In this document: positions 10,833 through 22,502 of the stretch, in pieces
Layout of the letters: every line of letters starts with the position of its first letter
Numbering within the stretch: the stretch's first letter is position 1
Assembly: GCA_903813345.2 (NCBI GenBank)
Contig: CAIIXF020000003.1
Location: 304,730-368,729, forward strand
DNA from: Owenia fusiformis
Taxonomy: Eukaryota; Annelida; Polychaeta; Sabellida; Oweniidae
Direction: 5' to 3'
DNA: 64,000 nt
Program-made: the position numbers and the translations under genes
The notes under the pieces: generated by a model
What the model saw: only the letters and a program-made list of their open reading frames with translations
Databases searched by the model: none
What the model was told of the DNA's origin: nothing

Positions 10833-11264
10833 TTACTCCTTGTATCTGAGGAGACCTGAGAGATGGACAATGGGTGCAGTCTGATTTAGGTCATCGATGT
10901 AATATTTATACATATCGGATACGGCAATCTCACGCAAAATTAAATAATGATTTACCAAACGTCTGACATGAAAAAATCCCTGATTGCAAAAAAGTGTATC
11001 AGTTATTCTTAACATCTGATCAAATTGATAACATTTTCTATAAATAAGATAATATTCCCATACAGATCTATCTTTGATCATAAAATACAAGGGAATTATA
11101 AGATTCCTGTAATGTAAGTACCAACATAAAATTAAATTATTACTTGATATAAGTATCACTACTCTTTCAGTTGAGTAGGTATGTTGATTACTTACACGGA
11201 AGCCAATAGGTGCTTTAAATGGTTCAAACACTGATAAGATGTGAGATATTCTAAATTGGAACAA
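10833..11264 (-). CDS. Unassigned 143-residue ORF
   Basis: An uninterrupted 143-codon frame is notable in such AT-rich DNA. The product would be rich in Ile, Tyr, Leu and Arg, with no signal peptide, convincing transmembrane segment or family motif. There are no flanking splice signals I trust and no promoter. It overlaps the last codons and the donor of the helicase exon on the other strand. It may be chance or a remnant of a repeat. Confidence 0.2.
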   Translation of the reverse strand: MFQFRISHILSVFEPFKAPIGFRVSNQHTYSTERVVILISSNNLILCWYLHYRNLIIPLYFMIKDRSVWEYYLIYRKCYQFDQMLRITDTLFCNQGFFHVRRLVNHYLILREIAVSDMYKYYIDDLNQTAPIVHLSGLLRYKE

Positions 11265-11546
11265 ATAACCAGATAGAAGACAAACTCATCTATGTACATT
11301 TCCTTTCAAATGCAGACATAATTTAACAGCAATAAATGCAAATTTTCAATGGATTTTCAATCTTATTCACATCCACTGTTGTTGTATTTACTTGTTGAGG
11401 GTTTTCCCTGTTCTTGACTTTAGCAACTGTTTGCCGATTTATCATGAAAAGGTCTTATCAATGAAAATGATTTTTTGATATGGGAAGGCTAGGTCTTGAA
11501 GCTCTACCTTAAATGATGGTTACACTAGCCATTTTCGTAAGGTCTT

Positions 11547-11900
11547 TTGGGGTCTCCTGAACTCTTAATCATAAAAAATATTTCAAATAAGAATAAGATG
11601 CATCAGACAATAGTAAACTGTGATAGAGGGCTGTACCAACAGATGGTAAATACAAAGAATTCAAGATCTTCAGATGTCATACCCTACTACCGTCAAAGGT
11701 ATCAACATGGCCGCTTTTCGCGAAGAGACAGGTCCTCCCATAGGCACAGTGCCTCCCCCTTCTCAAGGGCGAGCCCCACAGAGAGAGATGTGCTGATTCC
11801 CGTCAAAGGGATGCAACACATTCAAGGGAGACTAGGGCTTCCATCCCTCCCACAGTGACGACAGGCGGAAGATAGGAACAGGGATGTGACATCAATGGCA
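11547..11900 (+). CDS. Arg/Ser-rich exon candidate upstream of C14orf93-like exons
   Basis: An open frame containing RRDRSSHRHSASPFSRASPT; after a possible one-base shift near 11790 the neighbouring frame continues as SRQRDATHSRETRASIPPTV. Composition (Arg, Ser, His, Pro) and higher GC than the flanks suggest a low-complexity coding exon. It lies about 200 bp before the first well-supported exon of the C14orf93-like gene and on the same strand, so it may be that gene's disordered N-terminal part. I do not see an unambiguous acceptor/donor pair, and the frame change leaves open that it is a remnant. Confidence 0.35.
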
Positions 11901-12105
11901 GCTTCCTTGATCTATTTGTTGGGTAGATTGACACAAATTAAATTATGAAGGTGTTAGTCTAGTGTTAGTTTGTCCAGATACTAGATTTTCAACAAATGTT
12001 ACTTATCCAGCAATGTTAGAAAACTCTAAAATGGGAAAAACCAGGTATTTTGGTGCCAAGAAGTACTAAGATCACAGTCCTAAAGGATCATATTGTACAT
12101 TTCAG

Positions 12106-14982
12106 CCCCATAGATGTGTTGTGCCAGATGCATCAACGCCATACTGTACAAATTTCCAGGAATCACTGAATGCATGTATCAAAAGATGGCAAAATGGCAA
12201 CGTTTTGGATATAGATGAGTTTATCCAGGAAATTCATGATTTGGTTTTGTAAGTTTTGTATTAAATATTTGTCTTGAATTCTTACCTTATCAAAAATGTG
12301 TGGTATTTCATGAGACTGTTAAAACCTTTAAGACTACAAACGAATAGCGAGTATGGAGTATCTGCTCGCAACATAGTAATATTTGCACATCCATTTAGCA
12401 TCCCTTTAATTAACTTAATTAACTTAATAAGATGTATAATGTATAATACAGCAGAACCTGCCAAGTGGAACACTGGAACTGATATATAAATTCCTGTAAA
12501 TGAGCCTCCCAAAGTGGAAAACTTAGCACTTTGTGGACCCAAGGCTGTTCCACTTACATAGGTTCTACTTTATGTAACTGTTTGTTGTATTCACTCTGCT
12601 TGGGGGTAAACAAAAACAATACTCACGAGTATTAGCGTTTTTACCTCATTACATGTATGATTGTTTTGATTTGTATAAGCCAGCAAACTGAAGTTTCAAG
12701 AGCCATCCGATGTGGTGAGAGATATCTCAAGCTTAAAGAGAGACAAACCAAAACTAGATCTGGGCCAACCAGTGGGTTTCCTTTTAAATGTTAAGGTTTA
12801 AATTATATTCAGTTCACATTCTATCACTGTTAAAAATATACATCTGCTTTAAATCAGCTTATATTAGCCTTTTGCAGATTATTGATGTAGATGTAGATAA
12901 GACTCATGGTTAATACTTGCCAATTGTTTGAAGTACTAGGCTACGTATGAAATACTGCATTTTAGGTAGTTGTTAACAGTGAGCCCAAGATGTCTAGCCA
13001 ACCCCTGCCCCCAGGAATTTCATAAAAGATGTACCCTCTTACAGGTGAGACCTACATGTAGCTACTCAGTAGATCAACACATTATTGCCATAATGTAATC
13101 ACTCCTGGATGCTGCACTTTTAATAAGATCTGCAAGTAATTTCGTTGATATTAATTTAGGAGGAAAATGACACATTGCAAGAGTGTATAAAACATCAAGC
13201 TATGAACGTCTTATTGGCTACAAGTGAAAACGAGCACAACCCATTTGAATTCATACAATTTCATGTTCTTATTTTCAATAAGACACAATGAATTTCTTGT
13301 ACAAGGAGAGAAGTGCTGCAGAAAGAGGAACTTTGTACCATATTTGCAATCTCTTCTCCCACAAATGCAATCGAGAGTGGGTAAAATGTCTGCATTGCAA
13401 ATGAATGGGCTTTGAACCTTGACGTTGAGTGGTTCTTCACAAAAGTGGATCGCATATTGGGCTTCATAGTGTTTTCAACGGACCAGTTAATGAAAATTAT
13501 ATATGTCTGACCATTGTGAGACACAAAACACAGGTCAGGACTGCTGAAATAAAGATGACATCACTAATGATGGCACACAACATCCCTCTTATTTTTACTG
13601 GTCACCTCAGAGAGTCAGTCAAGAAATGTTTTCCTAATTGAAAATTTGCGTGACAGTCTAAGTAGCTTTAAATCATCATACTATCACTAAAGTTAAGTAT
13701 GATGATTGGGCATTAAGGTATGATCATTGGGCAGTAATGTATGATCCTCCTGGGGCAGTAATGTAGTATCATTGGGCAATAAGCTTTAATCCTTGTGTAT
13801 GTTTTTATGAGCAAATGGTGCAACTCACTGAATTATAATTTTTATTTTTTTATTTTACAGCAAGAATAGTCCTCACAATAGCAAAGTTATAGGAGATTTG
13901 AGGAAGCGCGCACTTGAGCAGAATGCAATGATGGGACCAACTCAGAAAATGTCCATCACAGATATTGAATGTAAGCAATTCTTTATTTAAAATGTACAGT
14001 ATATATATATATATCTTTTATTGACTCTTTAGATGTCATATCATGACATATTAGTCACTAAGGTAGAGCAGTTCTTCACAGACAATTCTAGCCAGCGCCA
14101 GCCTTTTATCGAGTTAGCAGCACTCTAGTAATCGCCGGTATAGGTCAGCAGTCATAGGTCAAAGACAAATCACAAAAAATGCTGAAATGAATTCCCTTAA
14201 CAATTTACTTTCTGTCCATTTGCTTGAATATAATGATTACACATGTATTTTCATTTGCCTAATTTAATAGTTCATATATTTGTGTTTTCAGTGGCAATAT
14301 CAAGAGAATTCATAAATTGTAAGAGGAGAGGAAAGGTGATAACTCCTGAAGAAAAGGCAAAGAGAAACATCATATCAAGAAAACAACATGTAAGAATTAA
14401 GAAAATGATAGTTGATGATAAAAGTACAGTTGTAAATATTACTCAGATTTTCTCTTAATCATAAAATTAGGGACCATCTTTCTTCTTAAGAATAAATACT
14501 TAATTCTGCAGCCATTTTTCAAAAATGCTAGGCCATGTAAAAAAAATTTGCAGGCTGAATTCTTATGTTGCTGGTACAGTTTTTATTATGTATCATACAT
14601 AATATTTATCCAATCTAAGATTAAATCCAATATAAGACTAAGATCAGTTGATTCAGTATAATTTTTTTCATTTCATGCTTTTGATTTTCAGACAAGAACC
14701 TGGAGATCCTCGGGGATTAAATACCTCACTGATGAAGAGAGGGAAATGTGGAGTCGCGTCACTAATGATCTGTTATCTGATGAGGAATTAGATGAAGGTA
14801 CCAAAACAATCACAAGTCGTGCACCACGATGGCGTTCAAACAGACTGAACAATATAATAAGAAAACTGGATGAGAAAACCTCTATGTTGAGGGATCCAAA
14901 ATATAAACGTTTAAGGGGCCCATTCTCTGATAGGCCAAAACCAAGGGACACAGAAAGAAATTATGGTTTATTAAACCAGTGA
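12106..14982 (+). CDS. C14orf93-like protein, four-exon C-terminal region
   Basis: Four exons: 12106-12248, 13861-13970, 14292-14389, 14692-14982. Acceptors (tttcag, ttacag, tttcag, ttttcag) and donors (gtaagt, gtaagc, gtaaga) are consensus, and the phases match at every join (0-2, 2-1, 1-0, 0), giving 213 residues with no stop before TGA. The product aligns by eye with the conserved C-terminal domain of vertebrate C14orf93 (RTFC): the KNSPHNSKVIGDLRKRAL region, the TDIELAISREFINCKRRGK block, and TDEEREMWSRVTNDLLSDEE with APRWRSNRLNNIIRKLD and RGPFSDRPK. The molecular function of the family is poorly known; basic helices suggest nucleic-acid contact (inference). Upstream exons are uncertain. 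Two broken copies of the last exon lie at 35319 and 56831. A poly(A) signal was not pinned down. Confidence 0.75.
12249..13860 (+). other. First recognised intron of the C14orf93-like gene
   Basis: Bounded by GTAAGT and TTTTACAG. It contains short open frames on both strands (about 12274-12542 and 13224-13641) without family motifs, plus the tandem repeat at 13690. Confidence 0.55.
13690..13800. repeat. Tandem repeat, about 23-bp units
   Basis: Four to five imperfect copies of attgggcagtaatgtatgat with one longer unit carrying cctcctgg. Lies in the intron upstream of exon 13861. Confidence 0.75.
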
Positions 14983-15218
14983 AATGATCTGCCTCCAACT
15001 TTTGGAGTTGTTAGATAGTTTGCCCTTGGCCTCAGAGTCTGCTACAAATTGGTAATGACATTTTCTGTGTTGGTGCCTGGTCTCATTTACATGATTTATA
15101 TGTAATGTTGCACCTGTTCTCCATTTTAGTAGCTATTTTTTTAACATGTCACAGTAAAACATCAAAATACAATAATCCAAACATCAGTTAAACACAAACA
15201 AAATTCCAAAATAATACC
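14983..15218 (+). other. 3' flank conserved between C14orf93-like copies
   Basis: The segment around 15042-15140 (aattggtaatgacattttct, ggtgcctggt, catttacatgat) recurs at about 35665-35760 after the second copy. Because non-coding flank is shared too, the copies arose by DNA duplication and not by reinsertion of a spliced transcript. Confidence 0.6.
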
Positions 15219-15470
15219 TGAAATTTGGATGTAGTTTTCATATACATTTTGGAATATAGTTTCTCATATACATTTTAAAATAGGGATGTCGTTTTTCATA
15301 TACATTTTGAAATATGGATGTAGTTTTTCATAAAGATTCTGAAATATGGATGCAGTATTTCATATAGATTCTGAAATATGGATGTAGATTTTCATATAAT
15401 TTGAAGTATGGATGAACAGTAATTTTTCATATACATTTTGAAATATGGATGTAGTTGCTGCTTTCATACA
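15219..15470. repeat. Tandem repeat, about 30-bp units
   Basis: Eight or so imperfect copies of a unit built from tttcatatacattttgaaat plus atggatgtag. Confidence 0.85.
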
Positions 15471-16327
15471 AATTACTCTGTGGCCATTTTTGCTTATTAT
15501 GTAAAGTGTTTCAACAACATATTTTTTATAAAGGGTGTGTAATATTCAGTGGGAATACATTCATAAACACTTTTGTAAAGAATATTTTATGTCATATAGT
15601 TCTTAGTGGTAGCTAGGTGTTTATCATCTGAATATACATGTAAATACTTTTATAAATAGAGCAGTTGTTTAACATTCTATGTGATAATATGGAAACTAGT
15701 CAATCTTTGTGTAATGTACATGTAAAACATCTATAAGTTAGTTTATTATGAATACTTTTATAACATATATAATAACTTACTAATATAGGCTCATAAACAT
15801 GTCATCTTATAATTGGGTAGCTAGTCAGTTGTATTTATAGTTAGTTTAAAATCATGCAGTTATAAAAACGTATTTCTGTCATTTCTTTACAAAATACAGA
15901 TACAATTTTTGCAGTATAAATGTATGGGTGCCGACAAAAGACAAAAATATTATTATATTGTCAGAAAGTAGAAGTTATAGTACATGTAGTATGTAGAAGA
16001 GTATAGTTAGATGACATGACGTTTTTTCTTTTATTATGTAGAAGGACATATTTTTTAATATTTGTAATAAAATTGATATACAACGAAAATATATATGTTT
16101 TGTTTCAGTGCTACTTGACACGTAACTGCACAAGTTGGCACCACGCAACCCCTCTTGGATCCCTCTCAAACCATCCTGTATTACCCCCCCCCCCCATACT
16201 TCCATATGCTGAAAATGAAAGAGTATAATTATAAAATGCTTCAGAACATTTATAAAATGTTTCATAAATGGTACAGTTCATATGATGTATATCCATAAAT
16301 GTGAGTTCAATGTGATAGTGGTTAAGT
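15471..16327. other. No recognisable gene
   Basis: AT-rich; a C14-like tract lies at about 16181-16195. Open frames across it on both strands have no family motif. Confidence 0.4.
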
Positions 16328-16472
16328 GAAACATTTAACACCCATAAAAGTCCTATCCGGTTGACTGCACACATGTCACAGTCCTGGCATATTGAGTCTT
16401 AAATGAGCAATAATTGCATGGTAACATCGACTAATGTGTAAGAAACATTTAACACCCATAAAAGTCCTATCC
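16328..16472. repeat. 31-bp direct repeat, 114 bp apart
   Basis: The word beginning gaaacatttaacacccataa and ending gtcctatcc is present at 16328-16358 and again at 16442-16472 without differences. Confidence 0.85.
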
Positions 16473-17010
16473 ACTTGATTGAACAAGTGCTTGACTGGAG
16501 GCGAATGGACTGTAAATGTGCATGGATAGCAGTTGAACATTAGCGTATGTGTTGCAATGCTTTAGTAATGCTCTTCGAATGGTCATTAAATGAGTGGGAA
16601 TAATACCATTCATTTACATCACATAAAAATGTGCCTATGCATTATATATGTAGTGACACGACAACGCATTGGTGAATGAGCGGCAACCCATAAATATACA
16701 TTCGTTAACATATATGCAGAATGAATTAGGAATGAGTTTGGATTGAACTGCCCATTAAGGTACCTTTCACGCAGTGTACAGTATTTGATTATGCTATTTG
16801 GAACACTTGGTAATTAAATTCTGATATTAATTAATTAAGCCCACGCTTAACCCTATGACATGAAATCGTCTTAAATTCACTTAAGTTACTGAGTAAATGT
16901 GTCAATAGGAAATAATTACTATAATCTTTGCCATTTACACATAGGGTATTCAGTTTTAACAAAGAGAAATACTTGAATGAAATATGTAGGAGTAAATTAT
17001 TTAGGCTAAA
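16473..17010. other. No recognisable gene
   Basis: AT-rich, with no feature recognised. Confidence 0.4.
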
Positions 17011-17243
17011 CTGTCTAGGGGGTGAAACGTCTAAGGGGTGTAATGTCTAAGGGGTGAAATGTCTAAGGGGTGAAACATCTAGGGGGTGAAGTATCCAGGG
17101 GATGAATTGTCTAGGGGGAGAAATGTCCAGGGGATGAAATGTCCAGGGGATGAAATGTCCGAGGGGTGAAATGTCCAGGCGGTGAAACGTCTAAGGGATG
17201 AACAGTCTAAGGGGTGAAACGTCCAGGAGCAAAATGTCTAGAA
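17011..17243. repeat. 16-bp minisatellite
   Basis: About 14 copies of gtctaaggggtgaaac with variants (gtccaggggatgaaat). It runs almost into the splice acceptor of the YqaJ-like exon at 17292. Confidence 0.9.
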
Positions 17244-17291
17244 GCCTAAAGAGGTACTTGTTGCTTCACAATGTGTTTACTTTCATTTTAG

Positions 17292-17585
17292 ATAATCTAA
17301 AACAGTCAAAGGAAAATATTACAGATGAGGTAATCTTAAGACACGAACTGATGACTGGAGCAACTAAAGGCCTATTGGAAAATATATATTCCAAAAATAT
17401 TGTGTCTGTCAAAAACTCCAGGTTGAAGAAATTTGCTTAAAAACTGATGATTTGTTTGGCCGTCAACCATCTTCAACTCGACATAATGAGATGGTTTCAA
17501 ACATTTTACATGGTTATCCTGACATGTCTCACTTACCTGCAATTAAGCATGGCAACCTTTATGAAAAAAGAAAGAAGCAATGGTG
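17292..17585 (+). pseudogene. YqaJ-like nuclease fragment, N-terminal part
   Basis: After an acceptor (ttcattttag) the frame reads QSKENITDEVILRHELMTGA; following a shift near 17405 the neighbouring frame continues DDLFGRQPSSTRHNEMV, then ILHGYPDMSHLPAIKHGNLY and EKR before a TGA. The pattern 'R/K-P-S-T...N-x-V...LPA-I-x-H-G-x-x-x-E' is the substrate-recognition start of YqaJ-type exonucleases, which in animals are spread by DNA transposons, often next to a Mutator-like transposase. The homologous first part recurs at 21322 and a C-terminal YqaJ piece at 54489. Broken by frameshift and stop. Confidence 0.45.
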
Positions 17586-18498
17586 AAAAAGCAAGAAAAA
17601 AGTTAAGTGAGGACGCAGAAAGATGAAATTCTAGCAAAGACAACCTTTTTTAAAGAAGGAGCGTTATGCCATATCTGACGCAGAAAAGGGAGTTCAATTA
17701 GATTGAAGCAATTTATAAAAAGCTGTTAAGATATAATTTTGATGGCATTAGATGACCACTAGAAGGGAGCAAGTGTATTTCCATGTATCAAAGATGCCAT
17801 GGCAATTTCTTACAGAACTTTATTAAACATCATGACACCAAGGTTTACTTCGAAATTATTAATGGAACATTTAACACAGGTTTGTAAGGGTGCAGCATTT
17901 ACAATTTTAAAAACTGGTCGTACAAGTCCAGCATAAACCCTTTTTTGACATGGTTAGGCTAGGTATTAGGCTACCCCAATAAATGTAGCCTAGGGTTGAT
18001 TTTTCAAATCACCCCCACACCTAGGGGGTCGCAAGATATGACACGATTGCATACACGATTGTTGAGATGTTTCCAAGTGGCAGATCAGAAAGGTATCAGT
18101 CATGGATCCAGGGTAAGAATAACATTTCTTCATTGGAAATACGTCATCCAAGTTAAATAAATTCTGCTAACAACACAAAATCCTTCATACTAGGTAATTA
18201 CCTTATTGGAAATTCAATCCTGATTATGACTCAGCTATTATAAGCTTAGGGCACCTGTCAGCCTGGTATCTGCAAGAAAAATTTTATATAGTTTTTACAT
18301 AGCTACTAAGGGGTGGCATCAACAGACAAATGTCTGATAGGAAACTAAACTAGACATGCAGTAGATGGCATCTCCCATGAAATATATTGACCTCAAGTAG
18401 AACCTCAAGAACTATTCAATTCCAGAGCCAGGAGATTCCATTGTAAGCGCACACAAGTAGTAATAAAAAAACAATAAAAAATAAGATATATACATAGT
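17586..18498. other. No secure gene
   Basis: Short open stretches without motif, for example 17740-17890. Probably remnants of the element that supplied the YqaJ fragment. An AG|GTAAGA-like donor near 18113 follows a short open stretch. Confidence 0.3.
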
Positions 18499-18665
18499 GC
18501 ATTTCTCACACATGAAATAACACCTTCTAGATCTGATACAACTCTGTCAACTGGGATCGCAGAAAATATGAATAGAACAGCGGAGGCCCAGATGGATAAA
18601 GTGAGGCAGTTTTGGGTCAAGGGTCTTTCAGAAAGAAGAAGACTTTTTACAAAGTTGGTCTTCAT
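18499..18665 (+). CDS. Possible exon, unassigned
   Basis: After an AG at 18497 the plus-strand frame reads EITPSRSDTTLSTGIAENMN followed by RTAEAQMDKVRQFWVKGLSE and a stop shortly after. Residue composition is coding-like (charged helix), yet no family is recognised. The minus strand is also open here for 86 codons with a hydrophobic product, which I regard as the shadow. Confidence 0.25.
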
Positions 18666-20310
18666 TTCAAATAGCTGACAACATTTCCCAAATTTAAATT
18701 GACTAGGCCTTCAGATTTTTTTTGAATTCCAGTATTAGTATTACTTATACAGTAAAATCTGTCTAATCAAAATGCTACCACGACCAGTAAAAAGCATTCA
18801 GATTGGGAGGTGTTCGTTATCACAATAAATTATAATTGTATCATTGATAATTTAGAGTTTATTCAAAGATGGCAGCAGTATTCTCTGAACCTGACTATCA
18901 GAATCTCATTAATATTTTGTTCACGTTAGGTATTTAAACTTTATATTCATAAATAGATGGCAGTTCTATACATATATGTAAGATCATATGTAGTCTACCT
19001 GGTAATTACTATCTCAGGGGGAGGGGTGAGAAAATGGCACATTTTTTGACGGCCATCTTTGTTCTTAAAAAGTTCATAATGATTAAACTTTTCAAGAATT
19101 GTGCATTCATCATATATTGTAAATTCTTGAATAATGGATCAAAGCTATTTTCATGAACTATTCATGAAGTTAAACTTGAATATTCAATGCACACATTCAT
19201 GGATTATTCAAACTTTTTCATGAACTATTTAAGCATCAACATTAGCTGCCTCTAATCAGATCAACTAACAAAACAACCTTTTTTGGGATTGACCTTTCAG
19301 ATCGAAGATGAGAAATCTGTATTCTAGACTATTCTAGATTGTGGCTATTTTCTAATATAATAAAGTATAATAAGTTGGCAATGAACTCACAATTTTTTCA
19401 CTTGGCACCTTTTAAGGTGGACCCCGGCAATGGCATTAATGGTTGAAAAAAAGCTTATTGAAATGATAAAATTAGGAATTTCTTTAAAATATATTTTTCC
19501 ATGCTGGAAATTGTCTCCAGAATAAAGCATGACTATTTTAATAAGAATGGTTGTTCTATTGCAAATATAGAGAAAAAACAAGACTCCTTTCTTCAACTTT
19601 CTTCAAAATGTTTTTAATAACCCTGTTATGGAGGGCTAAATATTTCATTTTACAGTTTCTATAGGCGAATTAAACTCTGCTGGGAGCTTAACTTTCCATT
19701 CACACTTCACATATTTTCTTCAGTATTAGCCTCAACTTTCAAACAGCCAGGACCTGGTAAGAATATCTCATCATTTTATCCACTTTTTGTCCCTTTCTGA
19801 ATATTTCAACATTATATTTGAGCCAGGTCACAGGAAAAGGGATCTAATGAGAGATTTTTCAATATTTTGTTTTTTTGTTTATCTTAAAAAGCAACTTTAG
19901 CTTCAACCTAGTGTAAATACTATTTTTGTATTTTGAATACTTTTTGAGATATTTACTTGAGTATTTCTATTTTGCACAGTCATGCCAGTTTTGGCATTTG
20001 TGCATTAAGACATTTCATAAAGTTACATTATTTGTCAATAAACAGATAGTATCCCTAATTGTTATTTGTGACAACTATTTGGTAATATTTATGTCATTTC
20101 ATATGATTTACCTTGCCATACTTATTTTGTACCCACAGGTCTACCAGTGGGCTTTCTAGTGCTAATACTCACCACCCTGTTGAGATATATTTAGGTACTT
20201 TTATATTTTTATTATTATTGTAAACCTTCACGGTGATGTCCTATTAAATCCATTTAACTTCATCAAGCACTGTGTTAGGGTTTATTTTGGAAAAATAACC
20301 ACTTGTATTA
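18666..20310. other. No recognisable gene
   Basis: AT-rich with short open frames of hydrophobic low-complexity type (for example 19926-20159) that I do not accept as genes. Around 19090-19230 several short words such as ttcatgaactatt recur. Confidence 0.4.
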
Positions 20311-20610
20311 ATGTCTCTAGTGGAACACAAACAGATGAGCACGAGCACTCCCGAGGAACTAAATCTCCCCGTGGACTGCAACTTTACTCCGCTGTGTAGA
20401 CACGTCAGTACAAAAATCATAAGAAAGGACGGACGCTCAAAGTCCTCGTCAGTAACTACTATTTTTGTTTCAAAGTTAAAGTATGGATTTAAATCAGCTA
20501 AACAGAAACAGTTTTTAGAAAGCATACATCACTCTCAAAAACATCGATGGAACTCACCTCTCAACTCATGTCTAATTTTGATCAGGATATTTCTTAAAAT
20601 GGTAGCCTAG
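20311..20610 (+). CDS. Hypothetical protein, 99 residues
   Basis: Starts at an ATG and has higher GC and more balanced codon use over its first 60 codons than the surrounding sequence. The product is Ser/Thr-rich at the start (STSTPEELNLPVDCNFTP), then basic (KIIRKDGRSKSSSV). No domain recognised. It is followed within 20 bp by a second Ser-rich frame in another phase, so both may be parts of one exon with a frameshift. It sits before a YqaJ-like exon copy at 21322 and may belong to the same kind of element. Confidence 0.3.
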   Translation: MSLVEHKQMSTSTPEELNLPVDCNFTPLCRHVSTKIIRKDGRSKSSSVTTIFVSKLKYGFKSAKQKQFLESIHHSQKHRWNSPLNSCLILIRIFLKMVA

Positions 20611-20627
20611 AATCTAGGCCAAGTTAC

Positions 20628-20843
20628 TTGGCAAGTACATCTAGATCTAGTCCTACATCTACAACAATCTCTTCCGGACTTGATAAATCACCAGTCGTCA
20701 GTCTCAACAACAACAGCAGTAAAAACCAAGACACTGATCATTCCTATTCATCTCTTTGTAATATTAGCAATGTGTCACAAGATCAGGAAAGGACCACGTG
20801 CAGTATGGCGAGTGATTTTAGACAGTCATATCTTTCACCATGA
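20628..20843 (+). CDS. Ser/Thr/Asn-rich ORF
   Basis: A frame rich in Ser and Asn (LASTSRSSPTSTTISSGLDK, then VVSLNNNSSKN...SSLCNISNVS) ending in TGA. Its start is a TTG or an upstream exon boundary and no ATG fits. Low-complexity composition such as this is common in disordered N-termini of transposon proteins. Function unknown. Confidence 0.25.
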   Translation: MASTSRSSPTSTTISSGLDKSPVVSLNNNSSKNQDTDHSYSSLCNISNVSQDQERTTCSMASDFRQSYLSP

Positions 20844-21079
20844 GTACTTTCTGGCCATAAAAACAATGGTTTTTATTAAAACAATATGTTGTCTTTCAAG
20901 TGAAGTCCCCATTATAGTAAAAAAATATCAATCCAACTCTCTGAGATATCATGGATTAGGGCCCCACCCTGGCACTTTTAAAAAAATGTTAGGCTTATTT
21001 TCTTAAAAGAGGATCTTGCTTTTCTCAATTTAAACATATCAAAAGTTTCTTCACATGTTTGAGGTGAAAAACTTTAGGT

Positions 21080-21231
21080 GATCAAAGTTTGGCAAGGTGC
21101 TCAAAGTTTGGCAAAGGTGCTCAAACTTTGGCCAAAGGTGTTTAAAAGTTGGCCAAAGGTGTTCAAAATTTGGACAAAAGTGTTCAGATTTCGACTTAGG
21201 TGTCCAACATTTGTAAGTCACTCATATTAGG
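21080..21231. repeat. Short tandem repeat block, copy 1
   Basis: Repeats of about 20-22 bp built on caaagtttggcaaaggtgct, ending in gtaagtcactcatattagg. The whole block recurs at 22269-22380 with two units fewer. Confidence 0.85.
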
Positions 21232-21321
21232 TTTCGACTTATGATAATTAGTCATACTTTTGTAGAGCATATCATGATAACCAAAAGGAGCATAACCTCA
21301 ATGTGTTTATTTTCAATTTAG

Positions 21322-21405
21322 ATAGTTTTAAACAGTCAAAGGGAAACATTACAGATGAGATCACCTTAAGACACGGACAGATGACTGGTGCAACTAACAC
21401 GGCGA
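21322..21405 (+). pseudogene. Second copy of YqaJ-like first exon
   Basis: After an acceptor (ttcaatttag) the sequence matches 17292-17375 closely (KQSKGNITDEITLRHGQMTG), then diverges at about 21405. It is a truncated copy of the same element and holds no further coding. Confidence 0.5.
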
Positions 21406-21644
21406 TTTGTTGGTTGCTGTGCTAGACCAGAATTCATTGCGCGCATTTCGAGTATTTGGTCTAGTGTAATGAAATATTTGGGCGCATTCATCAAATCAAG
21501 AAATCTCTAATTCGCATTCTTAAATTGTAAAAATGGCAGCCACTTTGAAGTTGAAATTGAAGGATATATATAGTTTTTCAATGAAAGTGTGAAGCAATAT
21601 AAAGCAGTTCTCAGTGATAAAGTAGACAAGTGTTCCAAGACATT

Positions 21645-21862
21645 CAGGCCCGTAGCCAGGGGGGGGGGGGTTCGCATGGTTCGGACAAACTCCCCCCCCC
21701 CCCTTGGCCAAAAATTCTTTCAAAATCATGCAGTTTTTCACCATTTTGAGCACTTCTCAAGTGATTTTAGCCATATTTGGGCCAAAATCGTCAACTGTGA
21801 ACCCCCCTGGAAAATTTTGAAAACTGAACCCCCCCCCTTGGTAAATCCTGGCTACGGGCCTG
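21645..21862. mobile_element. Poly-G/C MITE with 16-bp TIRs
   Basis: Perfect 16-bp terminal inverted repeats CAGGCCCGTAGCCAGG and its complement at the two ends, each followed inward by a homopolymer run (12 G on one side, several C runs inside). The 218-bp element is flanked by ACATT on both sides (21640-21644 and 21863-21867), a 5-bp target duplication. The interior word gaaagaatttt/aaaatcatgcagtttttcac recurs at about 29100 and, inverted, at 40330-40410, marking relatives. Confidence 0.85.
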
Positions 21863-22268
21863 ACATTGGGGTCTTTAAATTCAGACAAACAAAAGAAACT
21901 AATCGTGAAAAATATGCATCGTGAAAAATATGCATCGTGCTGTTTTCAGCTCCATTCTAATCAACTCCCCAATCTCAGATGAATGCACTATCCTAGGGAA
22001 TAGAATTGAGGCTAAATTCTATGACATTATGCAGTTGAATGATTTTGGTATAAATCCAGTTAAACACCATCATTCAGCAGGCCTGTCAACTGTCCCGCAA
22101 TTTGCGTATTTATCACGCATTTGCTGAAGAATTTGAAGTCACGTTAGTTTTTTTTACATGACAGAAAATGTCACGCAAATACGCATCTTACCTAGTAATT
22201 GTCAAGCAAAAATATTTCTGTAGAAAATTTTTCAAAATTTGTTTACGATACGGTAAAAAATTTGAGAT

Positions 22269-22380
22269 GATCAAAGTTTGGCAAAGGTGCTCAAACTTTG
22301 GCCAAAGGTGTTTAAAAGTTGGCCAAAGGTGTTCAGATTTCGACTTAGGTGTCCAACATTTGTAAGTCACTCATATTAGG
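22269..22380. repeat. Short tandem repeat block, copy 2
   Basis: Same block as 21080-21231 with fewer internal units and the same right end. Confidence 0.85.
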
Positions 22381-22502
22381 CGGTCCCAAGTTGACAGCCC
22401 TGATTCAGGTAGGTCTACACTCTACAATACGCTTACAATTAACATGAATCATGATACCCTACGCCCGAGACCATTGTAGCCTAAGCCTAAATGTTAGGCC
22501 CA

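Noticed and set aside
19926-20159. 77-residue hydrophobic ORF
   Set aside because: Low-complexity Leu/Ile/Tyr/Phe translation of AT-rich DNA with no start context, splice sites or motif.
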